From Ampullaceana balthica (taxonomy: Eukaryota > Mollusca > Gastropoda > Lymnaeidae): 64,000 nt of DNA. Position 1 is the stretch's first letter; each line of letters opens with the position of its first letter. Location of the stretch: positions 1,048,217-1,112,216 of the forward strand of contig CALYLW010000135.1 of NCBI GenBank assembly GCA_944989445.1, written 5' to 3'. The notes under the pieces are model-generated. The model had not been told where the DNA came from and made no database searches. It worked only from the letters and a program-made list of their open reading frames with translations. The position numbers were made by a program, and so were the translations under genes. Below are positions 45,701-55,975 of the stretch, in pieces.

Positions 45701-48677
45701 AAAATAATAACTATGTTTGCTAAAATAATAACTATGTTTGCTAAAATAATAACCGTGTTTGCTAAAATAATAACTATGTTTGCTAAAATAATAACTGTGC
45801 TTGCTAATTAACAAATAAAAATGAACATTTTGACTTTGTGATTGGTTTTGAAGCGCTCATCATTGGATTGCATTCAGAATCGTAGATCACTCTACCTGGA
45901 TATACTACCTGGATATACAATGTCTACCTGGATATACAATGTCTAGCTGGATATACAATGTCTACCTGGATATACAATGTCTACCTGGATATACAATGTC
46001 TACCTGGATATACAATGTCTACCTGGATATACAATGTCTACCTGGATATACAATGTTCAAATGAAAAAATTACGTCGTCTGCCCTATTACCACTTCCCTC
46101 AGGATGTTCGTGATTTCAACTTATCTAATAACTTATAAAATAAATGTATTTTTAGTATCTATCAAATATATTTAGTCTTTGGTCAAAAGATGCCCTCTAA
46201 TATGCATGTAGGTTGTTGGATTCTTAAATCAAGTCAGAACACAATTTAGGACTTAGCTTTTTTATATTGTTAGCATTAACTTTAGTAGGAATAGTGTTCA
46301 TTTCATCCATTTAATATTACTCACATTGATCCAGTGCCTTGGTCCCTGGTAATTTACTAAAAAGTTGTATCATATTCATATGGTGAAAGATAACCATAAC
46401 AAAACAGTCCTAATAAGTATAGAGCAGAAATCTAGCACTTTGTTATAGTTACATTAACATGCATAATGCATATGTAACTTCTTGTAGTGTCAATTACTGA
46501 AGTAACATTTATTGAGCTGGTTTATAAGGACTATCATGTTTTGCATAAGTTAACTTGTTAAGAATTCAACATTTTAATAATATGATATATACATTATAAC
46601 ACTTCTGAAAATACAACATATAGTTTGGTAATGAATTAGTGGATGCAAAATAAATGTAAATATTTATCTTTTTGTATACCCCTGATAGATTAGAAGTAGC
46701 ATGTATTTGAGATATCAGTACTGGTATGCAATAAAATTGCTTTTGACTTTTTAATGGATTTTTAAAATAAAATCAACTATGTTATAAGCTATTGTTAATT
46801 AATTTTATTTTAATAAACAAATGATGTTCCTTTCCTTATGCAGCTTGCTACTGTAGATGATAAAGGAGCAACCATTCAAGGTTGTAATGACTGTTGTATG
46901 GACTATGATGGAAACCTCTGGGTAACAGCCCCAGCTGGAGAAATAGCACCACATTCATATAAACGTTCTACTGAGGTAACCTGGGTAGCTATTTATGACT
47001 CTATTGTCTTTATAGTTATTTCCTGGCAAACATAAATGCAATAATTTTAATCATTCCAAAAACCGTTATTCAGATCACAACCTGGGTATACTTTAATTGA
47101 TATTAAACCCCCCAAAATGACGACCCGTTCATGTCTAGCTTCTATCACTTTGATTGAATATCTGTGTAAGTTTACTGTATGTTAATATTGATCTAGAATC
47201 TTTCTAGTGCTCCAGTTGAAATCCTATCCTGAGTAACGTTCATTTAAGTATATTACTTAGGAGTTAAGAATATATATTTAATTTAAATAACACTACCACA
47301 TAAAAGTGCTTAGCTAAGTCAGAATCTTATCTATTTTTTAAGTTTGTTAATCAAACCAGAATTATTTAATTTAAAGCACCTGCATTACATTTACATAGCT
47401 ACTAGTAAGCTACACACAAAAATTTCAGGAAGCTTTTGGATCCATATACTGTCTTACTGCAGCCAAAAAAGTGGTTCATCTTGATTCAGGCTTCAAATTC
47501 CCTAATGGCATAGCTGTCATTCACAACAAAGAAGGGAAAGCTATCAAAATTATAGTAGCAGAGACACCTTTAAGATTGCTATGGTCGTATGACATACTAG
47601 GACCTGGTATAGTGGAGAATAAAACAGTCTGGGCAAGGCTGCCTGGTAAGTCACATGGAAGTTAAATTCAAGTTTTAAATGTGATCAACCTACTCATTCT
47701 ATCCTACACATTGTTCACAATTGATTGCTACTGGACATTCACTTGTTAGCAGTCTATCCTACACATTGTTCACAAGTGATTGCTACTGGACATTCACTTG
47801 TTAGCACAGTTTCTAGGAAAAACTTATCAAAAAGAAAAAGAAAATTTAAAAAAAAACAACGCAAAAACCTAAGTTTTTGACTATAAATCCTTTATATTTG
47901 AGACATAACTAAAAGTATTGATTGTGTTTATAATTGAGTATGAACTTTAGATACATCCTCTTTTTCCTATATCCTGTTTCATTGTTTGTTTTTCCATTCT
48001 TTTTATTTTACATAAAAATTTTATGATATAGTATGTTTTAAGAATTTTAATATAATTTTATTACTTATGTAAGTACATGTACATACTTTCTGTTTATTGT
48101 ACTGATGAAGGCATTAGCCAAAACGTTTACTGTCATCTTAGTTTAAAAATAAAGCTCAAATTTATTGTTTTCATTACACAATTTGTTTGTGTATTTTGTA
48201 TTTTATTTTATCACAGTCCTATTCTATATGATATATTAATCTAATTCTATTGGCTATCAAGTTTAAGGGTTTGCATATGTAAAATAGTGGAATATTTTTT
48301 TTTCTTGAGTAACATCATAAATGAAATCAGTGATAATTATAAGAATACTATTGTAAATGTTGCTAATGACAGCAAATTGTGACTGAATAAATGCTTGTTT
48401 TCCAGAATGTGAAAGTTTTTCTGGACCTGATGGAATGGACTTTGATGAACATGGTAATCTATTGGTTGCACATTGGGGTAGTGGTTTTATTGAAGTCTTC
48501 TCACCAGATGGTGGTGAACCAATTCAACGCATCAGATGTCCTTTTGACAAGCCAAGTAACATTCACTTTGAACCTGGTACCAAGTTTGTATACGTTACTG
48601 AACATACAAATAACAGTGTATGGAAGTTTCAATGGGAAGCCAAAGGAATGCCCCAATTTTGTGATAAATTAGATTAA
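36709..48677 (+). CDS. Diisopropyl-fluorophosphatase-like enzyme (5 exons, complete)
   Basis: A calcium-dependent six-bladed beta-propeller hydrolase related to squid DFPase and to SMP-30/gluconolactonase proteins; family members cleave P-F bonds of organophosphates in vitro, and the natural substrate is unknown. Exons: 36709-36873, 44909-45049, 46844-46975, 47429-47645, 48406-48677, phases 0,0,0,1, giving 308 residues (squid enzyme 314). Expected calcium and active-site residues are present: Glu19 in GAEGPVFD, Asn117 in QGCNDC, Asn172 in FPNGIAV, Asp227 and Asp230 in GPDGMDFD, His272, and His285 in VTEHTNN. No signal peptide is visible, so it is probably cytosolic. Intron 1 is 8 kb of transposons and arrays. 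An AATAAA at 48736-48741 follows the stop closely. Identity is strong; activity is inferred. Confidence 0.95.
37234..37943. mobile_element. TAGGGCTG-ended element, no clear target duplication
   Basis: TAGGGCTGTTAACGATTAAT at the left and GCAGCCCTA at the right match the hAT-like MITE at 35338. The flanking 8-mers differ, so rearrangement or a composite origin is likely. A Helitron 3' end (CCGTCATTTTTTACGGG ... CTAG, 37687-37715) has been trapped inside. Confidence 0.5.
37968..38395 (+). repeat. AAATCCCTTATAT repeat, copy b
   Basis: Starts AACAACCCCGTAAAAACAAA, then GTTTTTGACTATAAATCCCT, and contains AAAATGCATTAATTTAATTA; parallel to copies a (11993-12490) and d (50500-52712). Confidence 0.6.
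39516..40455. other. DFPase intron 1 stretch, nothing recognised
   Basis: AT-rich intronic sequence without a coding pattern. Confidence 0.35.
40487..41417. repeat. 15-bp minisatellite, about 62 copies
   Basis: Units ACAGGTTACACACAT, with GACAGG, TCACAGG, TTACAGG and GGCTACAC variants in blocks (GACAGG at 40860-40980, TCACAGG at 40985-41200). Inside DFPase intron 1; its long frames are repeat artefacts. Confidence 0.95.
41537..41925. repeat. 35-bp minisatellite, 11 copies
   Basis: Units CCTCCCTATAATAGCCAGAG then CCATGTTAGACGCTT, nearly uniform apart from GACGTT/GACATT variants near the ends. Confidence 0.95.
41926..42425. other. DFPase intron 1 stretch, nothing certain
   Basis: Less AT-skewed than its surroundings and may be a decayed retroelement, but no frame gives a recognisable motif. 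Confidence 0.3.
42430..43572. repeat. 40-bp minisatellite, about 28 copies, with a 442-bp duplication
   Basis: Units AATGGGCAGTCATGGTAATA then AGCTATACTGAACCTTATAA. A distinctive run of variants (GGACAGTAATGG, then AACCTATACTGAAACTTACA, then CAGTATAATGG) occurs at about 42721 and again at about 43163, so an 11-unit block of 442 bp was duplicated. Confidence 0.95.
44172..44385. mobile_element. hAT-like MITE with CAATGTTCCCT ends
   Basis: CAATGTTCCCTTTAAGCTGC on the left and AGAGGGAACATTG on the right are inverted copies, flanked by 8-mers TTTGTAGG and TTTGTAAG (7 of 8 match). Length 214 bp, non-coding. Confidence 0.7.
44365..44470. repeat. 26-bp repeat, 4 copies, built from a MITE end
   Basis: Units CCTTAGAGGGAACATTGTTT then GTAAGA. 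Each contains the right end of the hAT-like MITE plus its target duplication, so the tandem array arose from the transposon-target junction. Confidence 0.9.
45062..45215. repeat. About 41-bp repeat, 4 copies, beside a DFPase donor
   Basis: Units CAAACTTGTTACATAGAAAA then TAATAAACAGTCTTTGAT begin 12 bp after the donor of DFPase exon 2 (45050). Confidence 0.9.
45474..45806. repeat. 21-bp minisatellite, about 16 copies
   Basis: Units ACTGTGTTTGCTAAAATAAT plus A. GTG and ATG variants are mixed; one unit lost 3 bp. Confidence 0.95.
45890..46055. repeat. 19-bp minisatellite, about 8 copies
   Basis: Units TCTACCTGGATATACAATG in DFPase intron 2, with one TAGCTGG variant. Confidence 0.95.
47698..47810. 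repeat. Two-copy 55-60-bp direct repeat
   Basis: TCTATCCTACACATTGTTCA ... GACATTCACTTGTTAGCA occurs twice in DFPase intron 4. Confidence 0.85.
47855..47935 (+). repeat. AAATCCCTTATAT repeat, fragment c
   Basis: AGTTTTTGACTATAAATCCT then TTATATTTGAGACATAACTA matches the start of the family at 37968 and 50500; the rest is missing. Confidence 0.55.
48100..48215 (+). repeat. Interspersed repeat with CTGATGA motif
   Basis: CTGATGAAGGCATTAGCCAA then AACGTTTACTGTC, followed by AATAAAGCTCAAATTTATTG and ACACAATTTGTTTGTGTATT. The second part occurs inverted at 8040-8110. The first part resembles the hammerhead-like motif of Penelope-like elements and its relative at 10425. In DFPase intron 4. Confidence 0.4.
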
Positions 48678-48735
48678 GCATTTTTAAAACAAGATTTTTG
48701 TAATCAGATTTTTTTCATTTTCCACGGCACTAATC

Positions 48736-48741
48736 AATAAA
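48736..48741 (+). promoter_or_regulatory. Likely polyadenylation signal of the DFPase-like gene
   Basis: AATAAA lies 59 bp after the stop codon, inside the 385-bp gap to the stop codon of the convergent ATP5F1D gene. Confidence 0.55.
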
Positions 48742-48802
48742 TTTTATCTATAAATACTACATTCTTCTTGGTATTTATTGTTTTGGTTACCAAATTGTGT
48801 GT

Positions 48803-48852
48803 GTGTGACCCATAACTCCGTGGTCGTAGGGGGGTTCTAATGTTTCCATTAA
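48803..48852 (-). mobile_element. SINE 3' fragment
   Basis: The reverse complement (TTAATGGAAACATTAGAACC then CCCCTACGACCACGG) matches the 3' end of the SINE at 29996-30234. It lies in the gap between two convergent genes, so it is probably part of the ATP5F1D 3' UTR. Confidence 0.55.
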
Positions 48853-49062
48853 AAAGTATAAAATTATTGTATGACAAACAAAAATACAAAGGTTTATATA
48901 ATCTTACTTTAATTGTCTACATTGAATGCTTTTAATACACTTCTGAGATGCGTACAAATATTTTTAAAGTGTCCTCAGTGACCCCATATAAACATCATCC
49001 AAAAAAAGAACGACCCAACTCACACTGTAGCTAACATATTAATATAAATTAGTCAATTTCTG

Positions 49063-52000
49063 CTACTCTAGAGCTTTCTGTAATGCCTCATAGCATTCAA
49101 CAACTATCTGGGCCTCTGCTTTAGCTGCCTCGGTTGATGCAGATGCAACTTCTTGGTTGGCTTTGCTCAGACCTTCACGGATCGCCTGATGATGTTGTAA
49201 AAAAATTTAACACAAGGACTTTAAGTGTCTTAGACTGTATAAGCGCTGGAATTGATATTTAAGTATATATGGTGCAGAGTTATACTAATGCTAGTATGGA
49301 GCAATAAAAAAAAGTTAACATGTACTCACCGCAGCATCCAGTCTGTCCAATGGATGTGCCTCTTCAGCTAAGACTTGAATTGATGAGTCATCGTTGATGG
49401 TCACAGAACCGCTACTAACTGCAGGAAGAATTAGTGAGTTAAAAAGACCCGAAAAATGTGCAAATTAAATTCCAATAAATAAAAAGACCTACAAATTGAA
49501 TCTCAATTTAAGTTATACATAAAATATTTAATTTTGATTTAAGGATGTTCAAATTTTTTTTTAAATTAACTTCTTACAGTCTCTTATACTTATTTCTAAA
49601 TGTTGGGGTATCACAGTGTTTTCCAAAGAAATAAGCATTATGATTAATAAATCTGGCAACAATCCATGAGTGCCTTATTTGTCCACAGATCCACTAAACA
49701 GTTTATTAAATAACACAGAGCTGCTACACACATTGTAATTGGACATTCCTTTCTAGACAATTTATTTTTTAAACGCCGTAGGGAAGCAAAGGTTTTAAAG
49801 CATATAAAATAATCTGCTGCTTATCTTATCTTATCAATACAGACGCTCCTTCTATGCAGATGATAATTGCGTCCACAGATCATGACAGATGATCTGTTGG
49901 CAAGTGATGCAGCGTTCACAGGCCATGGCTTTGTGGGTTCCAGGCATTACCCAGCCGCCTAACTAATGTTAGGTACCCATTCGGAGCTGGGTGACTCAGG
50001 GACGCCCTAGGCCCCGGGAACAAATCCTTGCCTTGACATGGATTTGAACCCGTGACCATCGGTACGCCAGTCGAGCGCGCTGCCACTCGACCACCGCTGC
50101 CACTCGACCACCGCTGCTTACATTCAACAAAATAGGATGAATTATAACATTAACTTAATTAGCATTAACTTAATTCTATGACTTGGCAATTTATTAGTCT
50201 GACTAAATTCTTACCAAAGAATTTTTTATTAGTTCCATCTTCTTCAAATACATTGACAACACCTGGTTTCAAGACAGCTAAAGTAGGAACATGGTTTGGA
50301 AGAATACCAAAGTTTCCACTAAATGTTGGAACATCTATTTGTTTTACTTTGGCATCTTTGTAATATACCTGTAAAAGACATTAAGTTACTATTACATATT
50401 TTACATTGTTTTAGGTAAAATTAACAAGTCCATAATTACAAACAAACAAAAAGCAAAGTAAACGGTCATAAGGACAAAATATACACCTAAATATAAAATT
50501 AAACAACCTGTAAAAACGAAGTTTTTGACTACAAATCCCTTATATATGAGACTTAACTAAAAGTATTGTTGATGATCCATATAAAGTCGAAACCGGTTAA
50601 GTCGACGGCGTTGGGGTATGAAAAATGGCGTCGACATAACCGATGATCGAGTTAAAACGAAAACCAATATGGCGGCAAAATATTAACATGTGCTTGAAAT
50701 TTCTTTATGTACATGATTAATTAGTTAGCGTTAATTAGTGATGGGACGATTAATCGGAATCGAATCGGAACCCTAATATTTCTTCACTCTTTCCTAAGGT
50801 TGTAATGACCGTTCGTTTTTAAGGACCGTTTAAAATTTAAATATAACCATGGTTCCCACTCAGGAAAACGGGAAAAAGTCGAGAATTCTTTAAAAAAATT
50901 CTCGGCCTTTGAAAGTCTGGAAAAGTTATGACTAATCGGGAATTTATATATATATATGCCAAAGTAAAGGACTTTGATTACGTCTCTGTCATGTTTCGAT
51001 TCCATTTAAATTAAAAATAAGTTACCAGTTTACAATTGTCTGCGCATGCGTTAAAAGGTCAAAGTTTACGCCTCGCCTAGTCCCATTCGCAGCCGCTAGT
51101 GCTTGCAATGCCCGTCGCATCAGCGAATAAAAAAAAATAAAAATATCAATATGGTAATTTTAAGTTTAATGCTTTTGACGTGCAGGATATCTGTTACCAT
51201 CAGAATGCTCTCGAATTTCCTCAGTCTTGTAATAATATAAATAAAACTATTGCGGCCTTGACCGTTGATCACAGCACGCTGTGGGCTGTGTGTTAGACCT
51301 CGGCCGGCAACAAGTCTAAGCGAATTTTTAAAAAAATCATTCCTTATCAGAATTCCAACTACAAAAGTGATGACGTGTATATTAATAATATTATATACAT
51401 GTACTGGAATATTAAGAAAATGATTTGATTTCATCGTCATGCGCGTGTTAGTGTCACAGTCACGTATCTTACTGGTAACAATGAACAAAGCAACAACAAA
51501 CTTTTAAAAGAATAATAATTTTTTATTTAATTATATAAAAACCACCGTCGATTCTCGATACAAACCTTTATTTTCATTTCTAAAGATATTCGTTTATCTT
51601 AAAAAATAAAATGATCAATGCATCAGAAAATGAATTAAATTTAATAATAATATAACATGCACTGCGAAAAAACGCAGATTTACGGGCACCTCGGGTGAAT
51701 ACATCTAATTCACACATGGATCGAAAGTGAAAGAAGATAATAACATCCGGTAATTTTTATTGAAATCTCGTAGAATCACACAATAGGCTCAATAGCCGGA
51801 AGTCTCGAAGATGATGCGAGATGTCAACACTATTTTGAACTAAAAATGCATTGCTAGGCGAACTGACGAGGATCGAGCTAACCAAGTTAAGTTTCAAATT
51901 TGGCCCTCTTTTGTGCTCGAGGTATTAGGTTTCGGCGACTTAGAAAAATCGAATTAGCCGATGAAAAAAATGCAAAGACAAAGAGAGAATTTGGCGGCTC

Positions 52001-55000
52001 CAATAAAAAACGTTGAGTTAGCGGGGTGGTCGAGCTAACCGAGCTCGAGATAAGTGGGTTCGACTGTAATATGCACCACGCGACACACTACCATAAACAT
52101 TAGCAGACTGAAATTGACTGAACTCCAAGCTGTGGGAGAGGTGTGGACAAAGAACAGTAGAACAACAAATCATGGAAAGAAAGTGGAGATGGATTGGACA
52201 CACCCTCAGGAAAGATAACAGCAGGGCTAGGCAGGCCTTAGATTGGAACCCCCAGGACAAACGACAACGAGGAAGACCCAAGCGTACATGGAGATGGAGC
52301 ATGTTGGACGAGGCTGGAAGGACTGGAAAGAGCTGGGAAGAATTGAAGCGACTGGCAAGGGACCCTGTAGAGTGGCGAGCTTTGACAGAGGCCCTATGCT
52401 CCACAAGGAACTCAAAGGACAAATGCTGATGATGATATGGTCATGGATGGCTGGAGTAAACTCCAGTGACCCGGCTACACATGCTATATAGAGATAAACT
52501 AAAAATGCATTAATTTAATTACGGTACATTCGATTGATCTGAAATTTTGATACAATGCATTGTTAGGTGACATGAGTCTATGTGCAAAATTTCAGCTCAA
52601 TAGCATCACAGGAAGTGGGTCATTTTTTAGTTTTGTTTTTCCGCCCGACTAACCAAGAGATCACTACAGACAGAGAGAGATCACGACAAGACGGTGAAGT
52701 TAATATAAGGGATTTTTTAAAAAGACATGAATACCACTATCTTGGGAAGGGTTCATTACGAGCCAAAGAAGTTTGGCTTCAGTTCCAGCTGTTAAAACAT
52801 TTTGATTATACCTCTTGAAGAGACAAACTTTTTTTTAAAAACGAATGTCAAGTTCTTACACACATAAATTAAGCCCACAGATAATATTCTCAATATAACT
52901 CTAATTAAGGACACAGATAATATTCTCAATATAACTCTAATTAAGGACACAGATAATATTCTCAATATAACTCTAATTAAGGCCACAGATAATATTCTCA
53001 ATATAACTCTAATTAAGGCCACAGATAATATTCTCAATATAACTCTAATTAAGGCCACAGATAATATTCTCAATATAACTCTAATATTTAAAGGGAAAAC
53101 AGATATAAATGTCAATAATTTAAGAGATAAAATCTGCATTTAGTTGTCTATTTTTTTAAATAAAATAATTTGACGTTATTATTTTTATAAGTTTTATCCT
53201 TCTAGAAATTTATGAAATATGCTTACTGAACATTTTATAATTTAATTTTGTTTTAATGTTTGACTTCTTTTAATACCCCATTAATCATTTAGTAAATATT
53301 TTTTACATAAGAAATATTTTAATGTTCATAGGCATAATAATATCTTATAAGCATAGGGAACTTACACCACCAAAAAGGGGGCGTGGTCACACTTTAAGGA
53401 TCCTATGGTTTTCGCTGGGAAAAATAATTATATGACCAATACTTCCTAGCTCAATGATATATGTATTCAATTATTCAGCATTTATATATATATATATATA
53501 CAGTCGAAACCGGTTAAGTCGACGGCGTTGGGGTATAAAAAATGGAGTCGAGATAACCGATCATCGAGTTAAAACGAAAACCAATATGGCGGAAAAATAT
53601 TAACATGTGCTTGAAATTTCTTTATGTACATGATTTGCGTTAATTAGTGATGGGACGAATAATCTGAATCGTATCGGAACCCTAATATTTCTTCACTCTT
53701 TCCTAATTCCTAAGGAACTAAGGTTGTAATGACCGTTTGTTTTTAAGGACCATTTAAATAGAACCATGGTTACACTCAGGAAAACGGGAAAAAGTCTGGA
53801 ATTCTTTAAAAAATTTTCTCGGGCTTGAGAGTCGGGAAAAGTTATATGACTAGTCGGGAATTTTTATGTATATATTTTTTTATGCCGAAGTAAAGGACTT
53901 TGATTACGTCTCTGTTCTCATGTTTTGATTCCATTAATAAAAAAATAATAAATCCAGTTTATAATTGTCTGCGCATGCGTTAAAAGGTCAAAGTTTTTGC
54001 CTCGCGTCGTCCCATGGCGCGTGTCACAGCCGTTCACGTTTGCAATGTCCGTCGAATTAGCGAATTACAACATATCAATATGGTAATTTTAAGTTTAATC
54101 CTTTTGTCGTGCAGGATATCTGTTACTATCAGACCGATCTCGAATTTCCTCAGTCATTTTTTATTTGCAGGAGTTCAATTTTTTTTTAAAAGTTATAAGT
54201 CAGTAAAGTTGACATATAATTACCTTCAAATTTCAAACATTTATCTTAAAAAAAAATTAATTCAATTTTTAATTGAACAATTACCATCTATAATGAGAGA
54301 AACAAGGACACGTTCTGTAAATTAAAGTGCCTGGTGAAGTGAACTGTGCAACTTTCCACACAAGCCTTTTTACTTTTGCACATGGACCCATAATACTTAG
54401 ATGGAACATGGGTAAAAGCAAAGACAGCGGAGCACCCTTTTTATGGTATTTTTGCTGCCATCTTTGTTGTCAACACGTGACAAAGATGGCTACAAAAATA
54501 GTGGATAAAGTGATTAAAAATGGGGTTCTGTCAGGGAGAAAGAAATGAAGAAAAAATTTTGAAATATATGGTAAAAATTTGGAGAAAAAAAAACAATGAA
54601 AGCCTAACAACAATGAAAATTAACAGTGTTAGTCACTGTCTATCTCGGAAATGGGGAGGATAAACCATCTTAATGATGTTAAGAAAAGCTTTCATGGCAT
54701 CGTTATTGGCACAAGATTGCCACCACATAAATTTGAACAAGTAGGAATTAAACTTACCGCGTGTGCGCACCTAGGCCTAGGAGTTGAAAAGGCCGGATGT
54801 GATATTACGTCATTTCATCAACCATGGCATCGTCATAAAAAATAGTGCAAACTAAAGTTGTTAAGACTGCTCATTTTTTAGGAACGGGTTAACCGTAAAA
54901 AAAAAGACTGGTTAACCGCCTGTCCCTATAATATAGCCTATATGCCTTATGTTTTGAGAACTAACGAGAGAATGTTTTCGCCTCAATTCAATTCATGAAT

Positions 55001-55671
55001 TTTTAAAAAATGAAGAAAAAAAAAGTTGAAAAAAAGGAGTAAATTCAATTAAACTGCGAAAATCGATAACGGGTGACTAACTATAAAAATATCAATGGGC
55101 AGGTCGTCCAACCGTATATGTCATTGCGCCGCTCCCAAGGTCGCAGTGGTATAAACGTAAATTTAAATAAAATAACAAGGCAAATAATTACACTTATTTC
55201 CTCTATATCAATTTTATAGTCGTATGAATACATAATTCCATTCCTGGAAGTATGCCTCACTCTGCCATAACAATGTAAATAGTTGAGCGCACCGTTCTTT
55301 GTTTTAGTCGGAACATGGAAATGACATAATCTTATCCTGAGAAGGTCTTGACTAAGTTAACCCCTAGTGTAGCTTTATATGAGTTCTTTTAAGACTATTT
55401 AAGAAGACCTAGGTGAAGTGCCCGTCAATAAAATAATAATATAAGTGAATAAGTGTAGTGTAAGTAAAGAGTGAGGAAAAAAGTGTCTTTTCAATCATAT
55501 CGAGTCGTCATATCAAGCAAAATTTATTGTATCACTACAACTTACATCATAAGGAGAAGCAAATGTGAAGGCCATATCGGCATAATTTCTTTGAGTGACA
55601 GCCATCAAACGTGAACATGATTTTAAGAGCAGCGTAACCCGGCTAACTTTACTTGAAACGAGGGACGCCAT
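49063..55671 (-). CDS. ATP5F1D: ATP synthase F1 subunit delta, mitochondrial (4 exons, complete)
   Basis: The delta subunit (bacterial epsilon) belongs to the central stalk of mitochondrial ATP synthase and links gamma to the c-ring. Exons on the minus strand: 55671-55546, 50368-50215, 49418-49330, 49185-49063 (stop TAG), phases 0, 1 and 0, giving 163 residues (human 168). Exon 1 starts MASLVSSKVSRVTLLLKSCS, an Arg/Lys/Ser-rich transit peptide, and ends MAFTFASPYD. Then come VKQIDVPTFSGNFGILPNHV, PTLAVLKPGVVNVFEEDGT, SSGSVTINDDSSIQVLAEEA (end of the beta-sandwich) and a helical hairpin ending EALQKALE, the animal C-terminus. The start context CAAGATGGCG resembles a YY1 initiation site. Intron 1 (5.2 kb) holds two pogo-like elements. 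Convergent with the DFPase-like gene. Confidence 0.95.
49820..50117 (-). mobile_element. tRNA-derived SINE sharing its 3' tail with LINE family A
   Basis: On the minus strand the head (from about 50117) reads AGCGGTGGTCGAGTGGCAGC (A-box-like) and CACGGGTTCAAATCC (B-box), as in a tRNA. A body with GGGCGTCCCTGAGTCACC follows. The 3' end, GACGCAATTATCATCTGCAT to GATAAGATAAGATAAG, matches the 3' UTR and tail of the LINE at 836-1500, so that LINE family probably mobilised it. The first ~17 bp of the head are duplicated (50091-50117). Confidence 0.8.
50584..52066. mobile_element. Pogo-like non-autonomous transposon, copy 2
   Basis: The left end AAGTCGAAACCGGTTAAGTC has C-to-A at base one; the right end AGTGGGTTCGACTG is intact; TA flanks both. 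Length 1483 bp, like copy 1. In ATP5F1D intron 1. No transposase. Confidence 0.8.
52129..52440 (+). mobile_element. LINE fragment, RT/endonuclease polyprotein C-terminus (family D)
   Basis: The plus frame reads KLWERCGQRTVEQQIMERKW, RWIGHTLRKDNSRARQALDW and RQRGRPKRTW, then EWRALTEALCSTRNSKDKC, and stops at 52429. This is the C-terminal region of RTE/CR1-like polyproteins. It ends in a GATGATGAT tail. Different from family C at 7145. 5'-truncated, but its frame is intact. Confidence 0.75.
52868..53088. repeat. 36-bp minisatellite, 6 copies
   Basis: Units GGCCACAGATAATATTCTCA then ATATAACTCTAATTAA, in ATP5F1D intron 1. GGACAC and GGCCAC variants form two blocks of units. Confidence 0.95.
53501..54160. 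mobile_element. Pogo-like transposon, copy 3 (right end lost)
   Basis: Begins CAGTCGAAACCGGTTAAGTC after TATATA and follows copies 1, 2 and 4 to CTCGAATTTCCTCAGTCA, where it departs abruptly from the family; no right end was found. Confidence 0.75.
54161..55545. other. ATP5F1D intron 1 stretch, nothing recognised
   Basis: Sequence after the broken pogo-like copy. CCATCTTTGTTGTCAACACG / GTGACAAAGATGG near 54459-54490 is a short inverted pair. Frames at 54327 and 54651 have no recognisable motif. Confidence 0.3.
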
Positions 55672-55975
55672 CTTGAACGGACAGGTTCAAGGGTAATAGG
55701 GGGAATAACTAGACAAGAAGTTTATAAAAGGTACTTAAACTTTGTCCCAAAAGATCTCGAATATTCCCAATTTTTTTATCCTGAGAATTAAGGTCCTCAA
55801 TGTTAGTTTTCTTCTCTTCAATCCAAAACCATGTATTGTATATTCATTTTTCATTCGTTGATTAGGCCAAATTACATACATAAAAGAACACTACACTAAT
55901 CAGCCATTTAATTACGGAGATTTCTTAAATACACATTAATTTCTGTTTAAGAATTGAAATTTAATATATTCTCTT

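Larger units (their letters stand above)
50500..52712 (+). repeat. AAATCCCTTATAT repeat, copy d, interrupted by two elements
   Basis: Pieces at 50500-50580, 52067-52128 and 52475-52712 together match copies a and b. The interruptions are pogo-like copy 2 (50584-52066) and a LINE fragment (52129-52440), which dates this repeat as older than both. Confidence 0.6.

Noticed and set aside
51120..51488. 122-codon minus-strand frame in pogo-like copy 2 as a transposase
   Set aside because: No helix-turn-helix or DDE motif, and the equivalent frames are broken in the sister copies.
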